From positions 1 to 64,000 of the forward strand of contig JAKARZ010000001.1 in the NCBI GenBank assembly GCA_021828405.1: a DNA stretch of 64,000 nucleotides. Reading direction: 5' to 3'. The notes under the pieces were generated by a model. It had not been told where the DNA came from and ran no database searches. It was given only the letters and a program-made list of their open reading frames with translations. Below, in pieces: positions 9,222 to 19,692 of this stretch. A program made the position numbers and the translations under genes. Source of the stretch: Bacillota bacterium. Lineage in GTDB: Bacteria; Bacillota_E; Sulfobacillia; Sulfobacillales; JAIMBI01. How positions within the stretch are numbered: position 1 is the stretch's first letter; each line of letters starts with the position of its first letter.

Positions 9222-10318
9222 TGCAGGTGGTGGTGGATGCCCTGGAATACGACGACCACCCCGCCGGCGTAGGCCAGTACATCGCGCACCTGGTGGCGGC
9301 CTACACGGCGCAGTTTCCCCAAGACACCGTGACGGCGCTCGTGCCTACGGGTCAGTCCCTGCCGGGCGCCGAGGCTATCCCCCTCATCGCCCGAGGCGCC
9401 TCGAGCGCGCACCGGCTGTGGGTGGAGCAGCGGCGGCTGGCCCGCTGGATCCGGTCGCGGGCGCCGGACGTGGTGCACTTTCCCGACTACCAGCGGCCGG
9501 CGGCGCCGCTCGGGCCGTCGGTGCTCACGATCCACGACTTGGCGGCGTTTCTCTATCCCGAAACCTTTCCTGCCCTCACGGGACGCGTCAAGCGCACGCT
9601 CATGCGCCGCTCCGTGCCCCGCGCGACGCGCATCATCGTGCCCACCCACGCTATCCAGAGCGATTTGGTGGAGCGGCTCGGGGCTGACCCCGACCGCGTG
9701 CGTGTGGTGCCGCACGGCGTCGCGGCGCCCCCCCTATCCATCGACCCCATGCGGCACCCCCGCCCCTATCTCCTGTACGTCGGCACGCTGGAACCTAGGA
9801 AAAATGTGGTTAGGCTCTTGACCGCTTACGGTATGCTGGCTCAAGATCATCCCGATTGTCCGGACCTGGTGCTGGCGGGGGGACGTGGGTGGCTCGCCGC
9901 GCCGCTCGACGCGGCGCGGCAGGCGCTTGGCCGCCAGGGGCTGGGTGACCGTGTCTCCGCGCTGGGCTACGTGGGTCGCGACGATTTGTGGCGATGGCTC
10001 AAAGGAGCGGACGGATTCTGCTACCCTTCGTTGTACGAGGGGTTTGGCCTGCCGATTTTAGAAGCGATGGCCGCGGGCACCCCGGTGCTGACCAGCCGGG
10101 GCGGGGCCACCGGCGAAGTGGCGGGGGATGCCGCCGTGCTGGTGAACCCGCGCGACGTGCACGACATCCAGCGCGGGTTGGATGAACTGGTATACAGCGG
10201 CGCCCGAGACCGAAGCGGGCGCGTGGCGGCCGGTTTGGCACGGGCAGCCCAGCACACGTGGGCGGCCACCGCGCGCGCCACGCGCTTGGTATACGTGGAG
10301 GCCGCGGCGGGCCACTGA
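9221..10318 (+). CDS. GT4 glycosyltransferase, MtfB/WbdB-like
   Basis: A 365-residue retaining transferase. The N-terminus VVVDALEYDDHPAGVGQY contains the GxGxY acceptor loop common in mannosyltransferase-B-like enzymes. LYVGTLEPRKNV at about residue 180 is the standard opening of the donor domain, and EGFGLPILEAMAAG carries E-x7-E. The ATG at 9221 overlaps the stop of the upstream transferase (TGATG), so the two are probably made together. It would act on the cytoplasmic face on a lipid-linked glycan. Confidence 0.88.
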   Translation: MQVVVDALEYDDHPAGVGQYIAHLVAAYTAQFPQDTVTALVPTGQSLPGAEAIPLIARGASSAHRLWVEQRRLARWIRSRAPDVVHFPDYQRPAAPLGPSVLTIHDLAAFLYPETFPALTGRVKRTLMRRSVPRATRIIVPTHAIQSDLVERLGADPDRVRVVPHGVAAPPLSIDPMRHPRPYLLYVGTLEPRKNVVRLLTAYGMLAQDHPDCPDLVLAGGRGWLAAPLDAARQALGRQGLGDRVSALGYVGRDDLWRWLKGADGFCYPSLYEGFGLPILEAMAAGTPVLTSRGGATGEVAGDAAVLVNPRDVHDIQRGLDELVYSGARDRSGRVAAGLARAAQHTWAATARATRLVYVEAAAGH

Positions 10319-10373
10319 TGGGTGGTGGCGCCCGTCGTTAGGCGCCACCAGGGCGAAATGGGAGGAATGCTCG

Positions 10374-11897
10374 GTGGAGGAACGTGGTGCGAACGAGCCC
10401 GCTGCGGCTTTGCCGTCCGAACCCGGACGGGGGTGGCTCTTGCCCCGCGCGGCGGCCTGGCCGCTGGTGATCATGGCGCTCGGCGTGCTGATGGCGCTGT
10501 TGGTGCGCACACCGGGCTTGGTCATCTTCTTTGTGGGATACGTCTGGCTCGCCTTCACGGCGCTGGATGTGTCACTGGCCGCCTTTGTGCTGGTGGCCAG
10601 CATTCCCTTGGGCCTTACATTGCACGGGCACAGCGTCAACTACTCGGACCTCATGGCCATCGTCATGGCGCTGGGGCTGTTGTGGAAGTATCGCGATGTG
10701 GGCTTGAAGCAGGTGGCGGCGCGGGTGTTTCCCCGCGCCTGGGCGGCCCCGCTGGTGGCGCTGTTGTTTTTCGCGGTGCTGTCGCTGCTGCACGCGCAGT
10801 CGCGGCTGGGCGCCACTGTCAAGATTTTGGAGCTGGTCGAATTTTTCGTGGTCATCGTGGCGGTGGCGGCGGACATGGGTCTCGCCCACAAATCATGGCG
10901 GCTCGTCATGCTGGCCCTCTTTATCTCAGGCGGGGCCATGGCGGTGTACGGCATCGTGCAATTTCTCTGGGCGCTGGGCTCCCCGTCCTTCCTGGTGTAC
11001 AGCGATCACATGCGCGCATCGGGTACATACGGCCAGCCCAATGTGTTTGGGGCGTTCATGGAGCAATTGCTGCCGCTGGGGCTCGCCATTCTGGTGCTGG
11101 GGCCGAAGGCACCCCGCGCTCGCCCTTGGCTCCTCGCGACCATTGTCCTGCTGGCGCTGGGCGTGTGGGTGTCGTTCTCGCGGGGAGCCTGGGTGGCGGA
11201 CGTGGCAGCCATTGGGCTGATGGGGCTTTTTGTGTACGCCAACCGGCGCCAGCTCGTGGCCCCGTACATTGGGTGGGGCATCGCCATGCCGCTGGTGATG
11301 TTTGGCGTGGCCAACCTGTTGGGCAAGGTGCACATCGTGCCCAACATCGCGTTGGCGCACTCGAAGCACTACTCCGTGGGCGGCCGGCTCACGTCCATCA
11401 CCAACGGCATCAATTCGTACGACAACCAGCAGCGCCTGCTGATCTGGCGGTCGGCTCTAACGGCCATCCGTGAGCACCTCCTGACCGGCGTCGGCATGGG
11501 CGAGTTTCACAACTGGATCGCCACGCGCATGCCCAAGGGCCTGGTGGGCGTGCCCCCCCAGGCGTCCAACCTGTATCTCGAAATCGGTGCCGACACCGGC
11601 GTGTTTGGAATTGTGGCCATCATCTGGCTGCAGTACCGCTGGTTCGCCCAAACCGTGAAAGCCATCTGGGGCCGCTTCGGCGACCTGGACCCCTGGTTCT
11701 ACGCGCTAGCGGTCGGCTCGCTCGGCATCTTCACCGCGTTTAGCGTGCACAACCTGGTGGACTACATGATCGACCACGGTGTCATCGTCCCGCTGTTGCT
11801 GGCCATGGGGGTCATCGCGGCTATCGTGCGGGAGGCAAAGACCCCGTCGACCGCCGCGGCCACTCCGTCCGTGCCGGAGGGTGCCGAGCGCGCATGA
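10374..11897 (+). CDS. O-antigen ligase/polymerase-type membrane protein
   Basis: A 507-residue polytopic membrane protein with about ten or more hydrophobic segments. A long extracytoplasmic loop lies around residues 330-440, followed by GVGMGEFHNW, matching the Wzy_C/O-antigen ligase family that joins or polymerises lipid-linked glycans outside the membrane. The start is GTG at 10374, supported by GGGAGGA eight bases upstream. The first 35 residues are polar and Glu/Pro-rich before the first membrane segment. The stop overlaps the next gene start (ATGA). Its place among four GT4 genes suggests it polymerises or ligates the glycan they build. Ligase and polymerase cannot be told apart from sequence alone. 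Confidence 0.85.
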   Translation: MEERGANEPAAALPSEPGRGWLLPRAAAWPLVIMALGVLMALLVRTPGLVIFFVGYVWLAFTALDVSLAAFVLVASIPLGLTLHGHSVNYSDLMAIVMALGLLWKYRDVGLKQVAARVFPRAWAAPLVALLFFAVLSLLHAQSRLGATVKILELVEFFVVIVAVAADMGLAHKSWRLVMLALFISGGAMAVYGIVQFLWALGSPSFLVYSDHMRASGTYGQPNVFGAFMEQLLPLGLAILVLGPKAPRARPWLLATIVLLALGVWVSFSRGAWVADVAAIGLMGLFVYANRRQLVAPYIGWGIAMPLVMFGVANLLGKVHIVPNIALAHSKHYSVGGRLTSITNGINSYDNQQRLLIWRSALTAIREHLLTGVGMGEFHNWIATRMPKGLVGVPPQASNLYLEIGADTGVFGIVAIIWLQYRWFAQTVKAIWGRFGDLDPWFYALAVGSLGIFTAFSVHNLVDYMIDHGVIVPLLLAMGVIAAIVREAKTPSTAAATPSVPEGAERA

Positions 11898-12988
11898 CCG
11901 TCACGGTGGGGTTGGACACGGCCCCCCTGGCCGGTCAGCACACAGGCACCGAAGAAGTGCTGGAGGGCCTTCTGTACGGCCTCGCCGCGGTGGGCCAGCC
12001 GGTCGTGGCGCTGGCGCATCCGGGCCAGCGGCTGGATCCGTCCGTGGGGGGCCTGGGGGTGAAGCCCACTGCCCGGCCCAGCCACAGCGCCAAGTGGCGC
12101 TGGGAAACCCGCGGCCTCGCCCGAGCGGCCGCGGCGGCCCACGTAGATGTGGTGCACGTGCCTTACCTTGCCCATCCGCCGCGCCCGCTGCCGGTACCCA
12201 CCGTGGTGACCGTGCACGACCTCATCCCGTATTTGTACCCGGGCTACCAGCGGCGGGTCCGCGCCCAGATTTACTTCCGCCGCGTGGCGCGACACGTGGG
12301 GCACGCGCGCCGACTGGTGGCCGTGTCGGAATCCACGTGGCATGACATTGCCGTGGTGTTCCCCGCCTGGCACGCGCGGGTTGTCGTCATTCCCAACGGC
12401 GTGCATCCCGCCTACTTTGCCGACCCCGACCCCATAGAGGTGCATGCCGCTCGCGCCGAGCTCCACCTTTCGGGCGGCGAGCCCCTGCTCCTATATGCGG
12501 GCGGGTACCAGCCGCACAAAAACGTGCCGCTCCTCGCGGCCGCGGCCGAGGCGGCCGCCCGCACCACCCCGGGCCTCAGGCTGGTGCTGGTGGGCGCCGC
12601 CAGCTCTGTCCTCCAGGCTGAAAGCGCGGTGGCCACGCCGCTGCCGCGGGTGTCGCGGGCGCGCCTGCGCGCTCTGTACGCGCTGGCCACGCTGGTGGTG
12701 TGCCCCAGCCGCTACGAGGGGTTTGGGCTCCCTGCGGCGCAGGGACTGGCCGCCGGTACGCCGGTGCTGGCCAGCGACATCCCGGCGCATCGCGAGGTGC
12801 TGGGCGACGCCGCCTGCCTGTTGCCCGTAGATGCACCCGAGCGCTGGGCGGACGCCATCGGGTCCCTGGTGCAAGAGGCCCGCCGCCGGGAGGATCTCGC
12901 GGGTGCGGGCCGCGAGCGGGCCGAGGCATTTCGCTGGGAAGTCGCGGCTCGCCAGTATCAGGCGCTGTACCGTGGGGAAGGGTCGTGA
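11894..12988 (+). CDS. GT4 glycosyltransferase with altered signature
   Basis: A 364-residue GT-B enzyme (VGLDTAPLAGQHTGTEE start, TVVTVHDLIPYLYP, LLYAGGYQPHKN donor-domain strand). The E-x7-E region reads EGFGLPAAQG, so the second glutamate is replaced by glutamine. Family members with changes here can still be active. The ATG overlaps the stop of the membrane ligase gene, and the TGA overlaps the next GTG. It is the fourth gene of the operon. Confidence 0.86.
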   Translation: MTVTVGLDTAPLAGQHTGTEEVLEGLLYGLAAVGQPVVALAHPGQRLDPSVGGLGVKPTARPSHSAKWRWETRGLARAAAAAHVDVVHVPYLAHPPRPLPVPTVVTVHDLIPYLYPGYQRRVRAQIYFRRVARHVGHARRLVAVSESTWHDIAVVFPAWHARVVVIPNGVHPAYFADPDPIEVHAARAELHLSGGEPLLLYAGGYQPHKNVPLLAAAAEAAARTTPGLRLVLVGAASSVLQAESAVATPLPRVSRARLRALYALATLVVCPSRYEGFGLPAAQGLAAGTPVLASDIPAHREVLGDAACLLPVDAPERWADAIGSLVQEARRREDLAGAGRERAEAFRWEVAARQYQALYRGEGS

Positions 12989-14136
12989 GCCGCCGGCTCG
13001 CGGTCCTGATGATTTCCAAAGCCTCGGTGACCGCCCTGTACCGCGAGAAGCAGCGCCAGATGGTGGCGAGGGCGGGCGCGGACGGGGTGGACCTCACGCT
13101 GGTGGTGCCGCCCGAGTTTGGGGGCATTGCATACGAGCCGGATCCCGCCGACACCTACCCGATTGTGCCGCTGCCGCTGTGGTGGGGGCGCCGGCACCAC
13201 CACTTCCATATGTATCGGGGTCTCTCGCGTGTCTTTCGGGCGGCGGCCCCGGATCTGGTGCACATCGACGAGGAGCACTACAGTCTGGTGACGTGGGTCG
13301 CCACCCGACTCGCCGAGCGCGCCGGCGTCCCGTCGCTGTTCTTCACCTGGCAAAATCTCTATAAAAACTACCCGTGGCCGGTGTCCGCCTGGGAGGCGTC
13401 CGTGCTGCGCCACAGTCGGGGCGCCCTGGCCGGCAACCAGGAGGCGGCCCGCGTGCTGGCAGCCAAGGGATTTCAACAGCCGGTGCAGGTGATTCCCCAG
13501 TTTGGCACGGACCCCGACCGATACCGCCCGCTCACGCCGTCCGAGCGGGCGGCGGTGCGCGCGCCCTGGGGGGTCCCGCCCGATGCCGTGCTGGTGGGCT
13601 ACGTGGGTCGACTGGTGGCGGAAAAGGGACTCAGCATCCTCACCGACGCCGCCGCTCCGCTGCTGCACCAGCATCCCGCCTGGCATCTGGCGTTCGTGGG
13701 CGACGGGCCGTGGCAGGCGCAGGCAAGCGCCTGGCGGGATCGGGAGCGGCTCGGCGGCCAGGTGCACTTTCTGCCGCGGGTGCCATCGCCCGCCATGCCG
13801 GCCGTCATGGGGGCACTGGACATCCTGGTGCTCCCGTCCCTCACCACCCCGCGCTGGAAGGAGCAGTTTGGCCGCGTGCTGGTGGAGGCCATGGCCGCCG
13901 AGGTGGCCGTCGTGGGGTCAACCTCGGGAGAGATTCCGACCGTCATCGGCGACGGGGGGCTCGTGGTGCCCGAGGAGGATCCCCAAGCACTCCGCGGCGC
14001 GATAGCCACGCTCGCCGGCGATCCCGCCGGCCGCCACGCTCTCGGTGTCCAGGGCCGCGCCCGCGTGCTCACCCACTACACCCCTCGCGCCATCGCGGCC
14101 GACACCATCGCGTTCTACCACCAACTCTGCCCCTAG
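12985..14136 (+). CDS. GT4 glycosyltransferase
   Basis: A 383-residue retaining transferase, last in the plus-strand operon. It starts at GTG 12985, overlapping the upstream stop (GTGA); an open frame extends further left only as antisense noise. An N-terminal acceptor domain contains LMISKASVTALYREKQ and a HIDEEHYS loop. VGYVGRLVAEKGLS opens the donor domain at about residue 205, and EQFGRVLVEAMAAE carries E-x7-E. The HIDEE segment is typical of transferases acting on polyprenyl-linked glycans, but the sugar is unknown. Its stop lies two bases from the end of a convergent small gene. Confidence 0.87.
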   Translation: MSRRLAVLMISKASVTALYREKQRQMVARAGADGVDLTLVVPPEFGGIAYEPDPADTYPIVPLPLWWGRRHHHFHMYRGLSRVFRAAAPDLVHIDEEHYSLVTWVATRLAERAGVPSLFFTWQNLYKNYPWPVSAWEASVLRHSRGALAGNQEAARVLAAKGFQQPVQVIPQFGTDPDRYRPLTPSERAAVRAPWGVPPDAVLVGYVGRLVAEKGLSILTDAAAPLLHQHPAWHLAFVGDGPWQAQASAWRDRERLGGQVHFLPRVPSPAMPAVMGALDILVLPSLTTPRWKEQFGRVLVEAMAAEVAVVGSTSGEIPTVIGDGGLVVPEEDPQALRGAIATLAGDPAGRHALGVQGRARVLTHYTPRAIAADTIAFYHQLCP

Positions 14137-14137
14137 C

Positions 14138-14332
14138 TCAAGCGCTCACGCGAGCGCGGGCCCTCTCGCGCCGCCGGTCCAGCGCCGCCTCGGCTCGCAC
14201 CAGCCGTGCGGCCGCCTCCTGGCGCTCCTCGTCCGTGGCCGCCCGGCGTACCTCGCGCCGAACCGCCTCACGGTGCTGGATCGCCTGGGTCCACGCCATG
14301 AGTGCGCGGGTTTCGGGACTCACGCGGCGCAC
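14138..14332 (-). CDS. Small Arg/Glu-rich helical protein
   Basis: A 64-residue protein on the strand opposite the operon that ends at 14136. It starts with GTG preceded by GGGGGAGGTGATG, one of the best ribosome sites in the window, which is the main reason to accept it. The sequence is almost entirely predicted helix, with alternating Arg, Glu and Ala (ETRALMAWTQ, EERQEAAARLVRAEAAL) and no Cys or membrane segment. I do not recognise the family. It could be a small regulatory or nucleic-acid-binding protein. Confidence 0.6.
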   Translation of the reverse strand: MRRVSPETRALMAWTQAIQHREAVRREVRRAATDEERQEAAARLVRAEAALDRRRERARARVSA

Positions 14333-14616
14333 AACATCACCTCCCCCATCCTTCTTCGCCGTCTAGGCTTGTCCCGTCGTCAGCACCGGGAGCCCCCGCC
14401 TTCATGAATAGAACGTTTGGTCCATACCAAGAATATCACCCCACGGCGGCCGATGCAAGGAGTCACCGGTCGCGTTTCACATCGTTTTCACAGGCGGTCT
14501 CGGAGAGGGATGGCGCCGGAGCGGCCAGGCATGCCCGCGACTGGTCCACCGCCTGACCGCGGGCTTGCTAATGGGCGATAGTGCCTGGACCGGCAGTGGC
14601 TCCCATAGATGAGAGC
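14333..14616. other. Intergenic DNA, divergent spacer
   Basis: The spacer between the small minus-strand gene and the promoter proposed for the dehydrogenase. I see no gene, and no conserved riboswitch core that I can defend. Confidence 0.4.
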
Positions 14617-14645
14617 TTTACACGTCAGCTTGGAAAGGATTTTAT
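14617..14645 (+). promoter_or_regulatory. Candidate sigma-A promoter for the dehydrogenase gene
   Basis: TTTACA at 14617-14622 is followed, after a 17-base spacer, by TTTTAT at 14640-14645. This would give a leader of about 150 bases before the GTG at 14802. The -10 matches only four of six positions. Confidence 0.4.
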
Positions 14646-14801
14646 GAAGACAACCCTCGCCGGGCAAGCCAGAAGCGGCGCGATGGGCGTTAAGGCATGG
14701 TAGGCTCCATGTGAGGCCTTTTCAGGGTCTGTGGTATTCATCGGACTTCAGCGGACGGAGAACCCGGCCACGGAGCCCGGGGACAGCGGAGGGGTTTAGG
14801 C

Positions 14802-16178
<1,377 letters not shown>

Positions 16179-16239
16179 GTGATTAAATAGTTCAAAGCGC
16201 GGCCGGCAGGAGAGCCGCATGTTGCGCTAGGAGGTGCCC

Positions 16240-17220
16240 GTGGCCAGCGATCCCCCATCCGCGCCGACCGTGAGCGTGGTGATCCCAACCTACAACCAGG
16301 CCCGCACCCTGCCCGCCACGCTTGCCGCCGTGGCCGCGCAGTCGGTGCCGCCCCATGAGGTGGTGGTAGTGGACGACGGGTCCACCGATGAGACACGGCA
16401 AGTGCTCGACGACATCGGCCGGGACTACCCGCTGCCACTGGTGGTGAGACGCCAGGCCAACGCCGGGCCCGGCCCGGCCCGCGATCTGGGCTGGCGGACC
16501 GCGAGCGGGACGCTCATCGCCTATACCGATTCCGACACGATTCCCCGCCGGGACTGGCTCGAGGCAGCGCTGCCGCTGTTTGCCGACTCCACGGTGGCCG
16601 CAGTGGAGGGACGCGTGACAGCCGAGAGCGACGGCGTGCCCACGATTTGGACCCACCAGGTCAAAAACTTGTTTGGCGGCCAGTTCATGACGGCCAACAT
16701 GATTTATCGTCGAGACGCCATCGCCGCCGCCGGCGGGTTCAAGACCCGCCACCGCGAAGATTCGGACCTCGCGTTCAGCGTGCTGGAGCGGCACGGCCGC
16801 ATTGTCTACGCCCCCCGCGCCGTGGTGGAGCACCCCCCCCGGGAAGAGAGCCTGGCCTTCTACTTTCGCGTGGCGAACCAGCGCCGCTATGACGGTGAGC
16901 TGCTGCGGCGCCATCCCACCGTGGCGCCGCAGTACGTGCACCGCCTCCAGCCCACGGGACCTCTGGTGGTGATCGGCGAGGTCCTGGTGCTGCTGGGGCT
17001 CTTCCATGCGGGATGGGCCGTCACCGCGCTCGGCCTCGCCTTCCTGGTGGTGGGCCTGCCCAAACGCGTGCTGGCCTGGCTCGACGGCCGATCGTATTCC
17101 TATCGCGACTACTTGACGGTGCTCATTGTGTCGCTGGCGCTGGTGCCAGTGGAAACCTATCACCAGTGGCTGGGACTCGTGAAGCCCCCGCACCCCCCTG
17201 CCGCGCGGAACACCGAGTGA
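16240..17220 (+). CDS. Membrane-anchored GT2 glycosyltransferase
   Basis: A 326-residue GT2 enzyme: VVIPTYNQARTLP, VVDDGSTDET, and DxD in AYTDSDTIP. HREDSDLAFSVLE provides the acidic ED acceptor motif. The last 90 residues hold two or three hydrophobic segments, so it is probably attached to the membrane. A GTG six bases further upstream is in frame, but the AGGAGGT at 16229-16235 fits GTG 16240 better. It lies 61 bases after ugd and is probably co-transcribed. Confidence 0.84.
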   Translation: MASDPPSAPTVSVVIPTYNQARTLPATLAAVAAQSVPPHEVVVVDDGSTDETRQVLDDIGRDYPLPLVVRRQANAGPGPARDLGWRTASGTLIAYTDSDTIPRRDWLEAALPLFADSTVAAVEGRVTAESDGVPTIWTHQVKNLFGGQFMTANMIYRRDAIAAAGGFKTRHREDSDLAFSVLERHGRIVYAPRAVVEHPPREESLAFYFRVANQRRYDGELLRRHPTVAPQYVHRLQPTGPLVVIGEVLVLLGLFHAGWAVTALGLAFLVVGLPKRVLAWLDGRSYSYRDYLTVLIVSLALVPVETYHQWLGLVKPPHPPAARNTE

Positions 17221-17255
17221 ACCCCCCGTCGCCGTCGGTGAAGCGCACGCCCAGC

Positions 17256-18173
17256 CTAAAGCGGTGGGCTTGCGCTCGCCGCCTCGGTCAGATCCCGCCA
17301 GACACGCCGGAGGCCTTCCTCCAAATCAATCTCTGGGCGCCACTCCAGCGCCGCGCGGGCGCGCGCGATCGAAACGCGGACGGCAGGCATCTCGCCCGGC
17401 GGTGGGGGAACATGGTCGCGCTGTACCGTCCGTCCGGCGATGGCCTCCAACGTCGCCAGCAATTTCAACACACTGTGCGACACACCGCTTCCGATGCTGA
17501 GGGGGCCGGAGAACTCCCGGCTGATCACCAGGCTCAGCGCCCGGCACACGTCCGCTAGGTACACAAAATCTCTCACCTGGGATCCGTCCCCATATACGGT
17601 AACCGCGCGACCCGTGGTGAGGGCGCGAACAAACCGTGGAATGACGCTGTCCTTGAGCTCCATTCCGACACCATACACGTTGGTGAAGCGCAGGGCGGTG
17701 CCCAGCACGCCGTAGGAGTGAGTGTACGCGCTGATGAGCATCTCGGCCGCCGCCTTGCTTGCCCCATATGGCGTCAGGGGGTGCAGTTCGGACGCTTCGT
17801 CAATGACATCCCATCCGTGGTCCCCGGCTACGGCGTTGGTTGACGCAAACAAAAAATAGCGGAGCTGGATGTCGCGCGCCCGCTCCAGCAACAGTTGGGT
17901 CACCATCACGTTATGGTCGTACACCGCCTGCGGATCTGATTTGGACTGCAGCACGGATGTCAGGGCCGCCAAGTGAACCACGGCGTCTGTCCCCGGGGGC
18001 AAGGACGCCTGGACGACGGCGTTGTCCCGCAGATCGCCGAGAATCGCCCGAACCTGGAGCCCTCCCCGGTAGGGCACACGGTCGACGGCCGTAACCTCGT
18101 CGCCGCGCTCCGCGAAGTAGCGGACGACGGAGCGCCCAATGAACCCCGCCCCACCCGTGACCACGATCTTCAC
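17256..18173 (-). CDS. NAD-dependent nucleotide-sugar epimerase/dehydratase
   Basis: A 305-residue extended short-chain dehydrogenase. VVTGGAGFIG binds NAD at the N-terminus, VVHLAAL is strand 4, and YGASK supplies the catalytic Tyr and Lys near residue 145. The C-terminal part has a VTVYGDGSQVRDFVYLADV motif found in UDP-sugar 4-epimerases. The start is GTG at 18173, preceded by AAAGGAG at good spacing; the open frame reaches further left without support. It sits 82 bases downstream of a GT2 gene on the same strand. The most likely activity is UDP-hexose 4-epimerase, but the exact substrate is not determined. Confidence 0.84.
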   Translation of the reverse strand: MKIVVTGGAGFIGRSVVRYFAERGDEVTAVDRVPYRGGLQVRAILGDLRDNAVVQASLPPGTDAVVHLAALTSVLQSKSDPQAVYDHNVMVTQLLLERARDIQLRYFLFASTNAVAGDHGWDVIDEASELHPLTPYGASKAAAEMLISAYTHSYGVLGTALRFTNVYGVGMELKDSVIPRFVRALTTGRAVTVYGDGSQVRDFVYLADVCRALSLVISREFSGPLSIGSGVSHSVLKLLATLEAIAGRTVQRDHVPPPPGEMPAVRVSIARARAALEWRPEIDLEEGLRRVWRDLTEAASASPPL

Positions 18174-18255
18174 GCAAAACCAGCTCCTTTGCTGTCTGAC
18201 GGGTCGGGCATGGGTGTGGTGTCCTCCCTGATCCCCCAACCGCCGACCGCGCGGT

Positions 18256-19380
18256 TCATCGCCTCGCCGGGGCCGGCCCCGGAGACAGACCCTCGGGGGT
18301 CGGGGCGCTTGGCGCCGCGGTGCTCCCCCAGGGCGCGCGCGGAGGCAGGTCACTCACGCGCGCACCCGCGGGCAGCGGGCCCAGGCCGGTGTCGGGCGGC
18401 GCCCACACCCAGGGCGTGACAAGCGCGCGCGCATAAATCACGAGCTTGTACCAGGGCGTCACGATCGGAATGGCCAGCGCGGACAGCGCCTCGCGCGGGC
18501 GGTAAGCCCGCATCATGAGGAAGCTGGCGGCCCGCACATACACCCCGAGTGCCCAGGCGGCCAGAAATGGCCACATCCAGGGTTGGTCCAGCCACACCAG
18601 CGTGCCCACGAGTCCCGCGTACTGCATGACATCTGTGATCCCCACCATCGCCGACGGCAGGCGGTGCTTGCGGGCCAGGCGCACAGCGCCCGCCTGGTAG
18701 CGCACGCGCGCCAGGTGGCCCTTTAAGCTGGAGGGGCGCGGCGGATGGTCCACCGCCATGTCCTCCACGAAAACCGGGTCCACGCCCGCTTGCCGCGCAT
18801 GGAGCGACCAGTCCGTATCCTCAAAGGCCGGATGCGGGAACCGGCGGTCAAAGCCGCCGCACCGATCGAACAGGTCCCGCCGCACCGCCAGGTTGCACGT
18901 GGGAAAGGGCCCTGCGGGCTTGGCCAGCACCGTCAGCTGGTGGCTGAAGACCGTGGGCGTCGCCATGGTGGTGGTGGTGGTTTTCCCCACCAGCACCTCG
19001 GCCGACGAATCCGCGGCCGCCGCCTTGATGGCGGCCATCCAGCCCACCGTCGGCACCACATCGTCATCCAAAAACGCGATCCAGTGCGCGGCGGGCGCCA
19101 CGGCTGCGGTTTGACCCTCGTCCGCCATCCAGATCCCGAGATTTCTGGCACGCGCGGGCCCCCCGTTGGGGGTGGACACCAGCGTTACGGCAAACGGCAG
19201 CGCGAGCGCGTTGACGCGGCGTTCGGTGTCGTCCGTCGACCCATCGTTGATGAGCACCACCGAAAACCCCCGCTCCGTCTGGCGCGCGAGACCCAGGAGC
19301 GCGCGCTGCAACAATTCCGCCTGGTTCATGGTGGGAATGACCACCGTGACCACGGGACGCGGGGGAAAGTCGTTGACCAT
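18256..19380 (-). CDS. GT2 family glycosyltransferase with membrane segments
   Basis: A 374-residue GT2 enzyme: VVIPTMNQAELLQ, LINDGSTDDTE, a FLDDDVVP metal site and an AFEDTDWSLHARQ acceptor-side motif. After residue 250 there are two hydrophobic stretches and a Pro/Ala-rich tail. The ATG at 19380 begins just before the conserved core; its ribosome site is weak. Probably the first gene of a two-gene unit with the epimerase downstream. Confidence 0.82.
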   Translation of the reverse strand: MVNDFPPRPVVTVVIPTMNQAELLQRALLGLARQTERGFSVVLINDGSTDDTERRVNALALPFAVTLVSTPNGGPARARNLGIWMADEGQTAAVAPAAHWIAFLDDDVVPTVGWMAAIKAAAADSSAEVLVGKTTTTTMATPTVFSHQLTVLAKPAGPFPTCNLAVRRDLFDRCGGFDRRFPHPAFEDTDWSLHARQAGVDPVFVEDMAVDHPPRPSSLKGHLARVRYQAGAVRLARKHRLPSAMVGITDVMQYAGLVGTLVWLDQPWMWPFLAAWALGVYVRAASFLMMRAYRPREALSALAIPIVTPWYKLVIYARALVTPWVWAPPDTGLGPLPAGARVSDLPPRAPWGSTAAPSAPTPEGLSPGPAPARR

Positions 19381-19692
19381 AAGGGCAGTGTACCTGGGGC
19401 GCGGCGGCCTGCCAAACCGGGAGCCGCCGCGCCCCCCATGCCATGGCCTCTCTCATACCGGCGACAATTTCCCGGGTAATCTGACCGCCGGCGACCCCAG
19501 GAAAAGAGGATTTTTGCGCGTGGGCCCGTATAACCCCAGCAGGATGAGCGGGGGTCTCCAGCCGCTTTCGGGCGGTGGTGGGACTGACCGAACTTCCCAC
19601 TGCTTTTGGCCACATGTCAACCTCGGTGCGCTGAAGCCCGCCTCGCGGACGCCGTGCCCCATCAAGTTGTTTGAACGGAGGGTCTCACCGCA
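19381..19692. other. Divergent intergenic region before the GH18 gene
   Basis: About 310 bases separate the minus-strand GT2 from the plus-strand glycosidase. TATAAC at 19530-19535 could serve as a -10 for the glycosidase. Downstream, GTGGGA and TCCCAC can pair around 19578-19600, so the leader may be structured. I could not match a known riboswitch. Confidence 0.3.

Noticed and set aside
14640..14730. A c-di-GMP or similar riboswitch before ugd
   Set aside because: GGGCAAGCC and CATGGTAGGC looked suggestive, but the required GGGACGCAAAGCC-type core and the second helix are missing.
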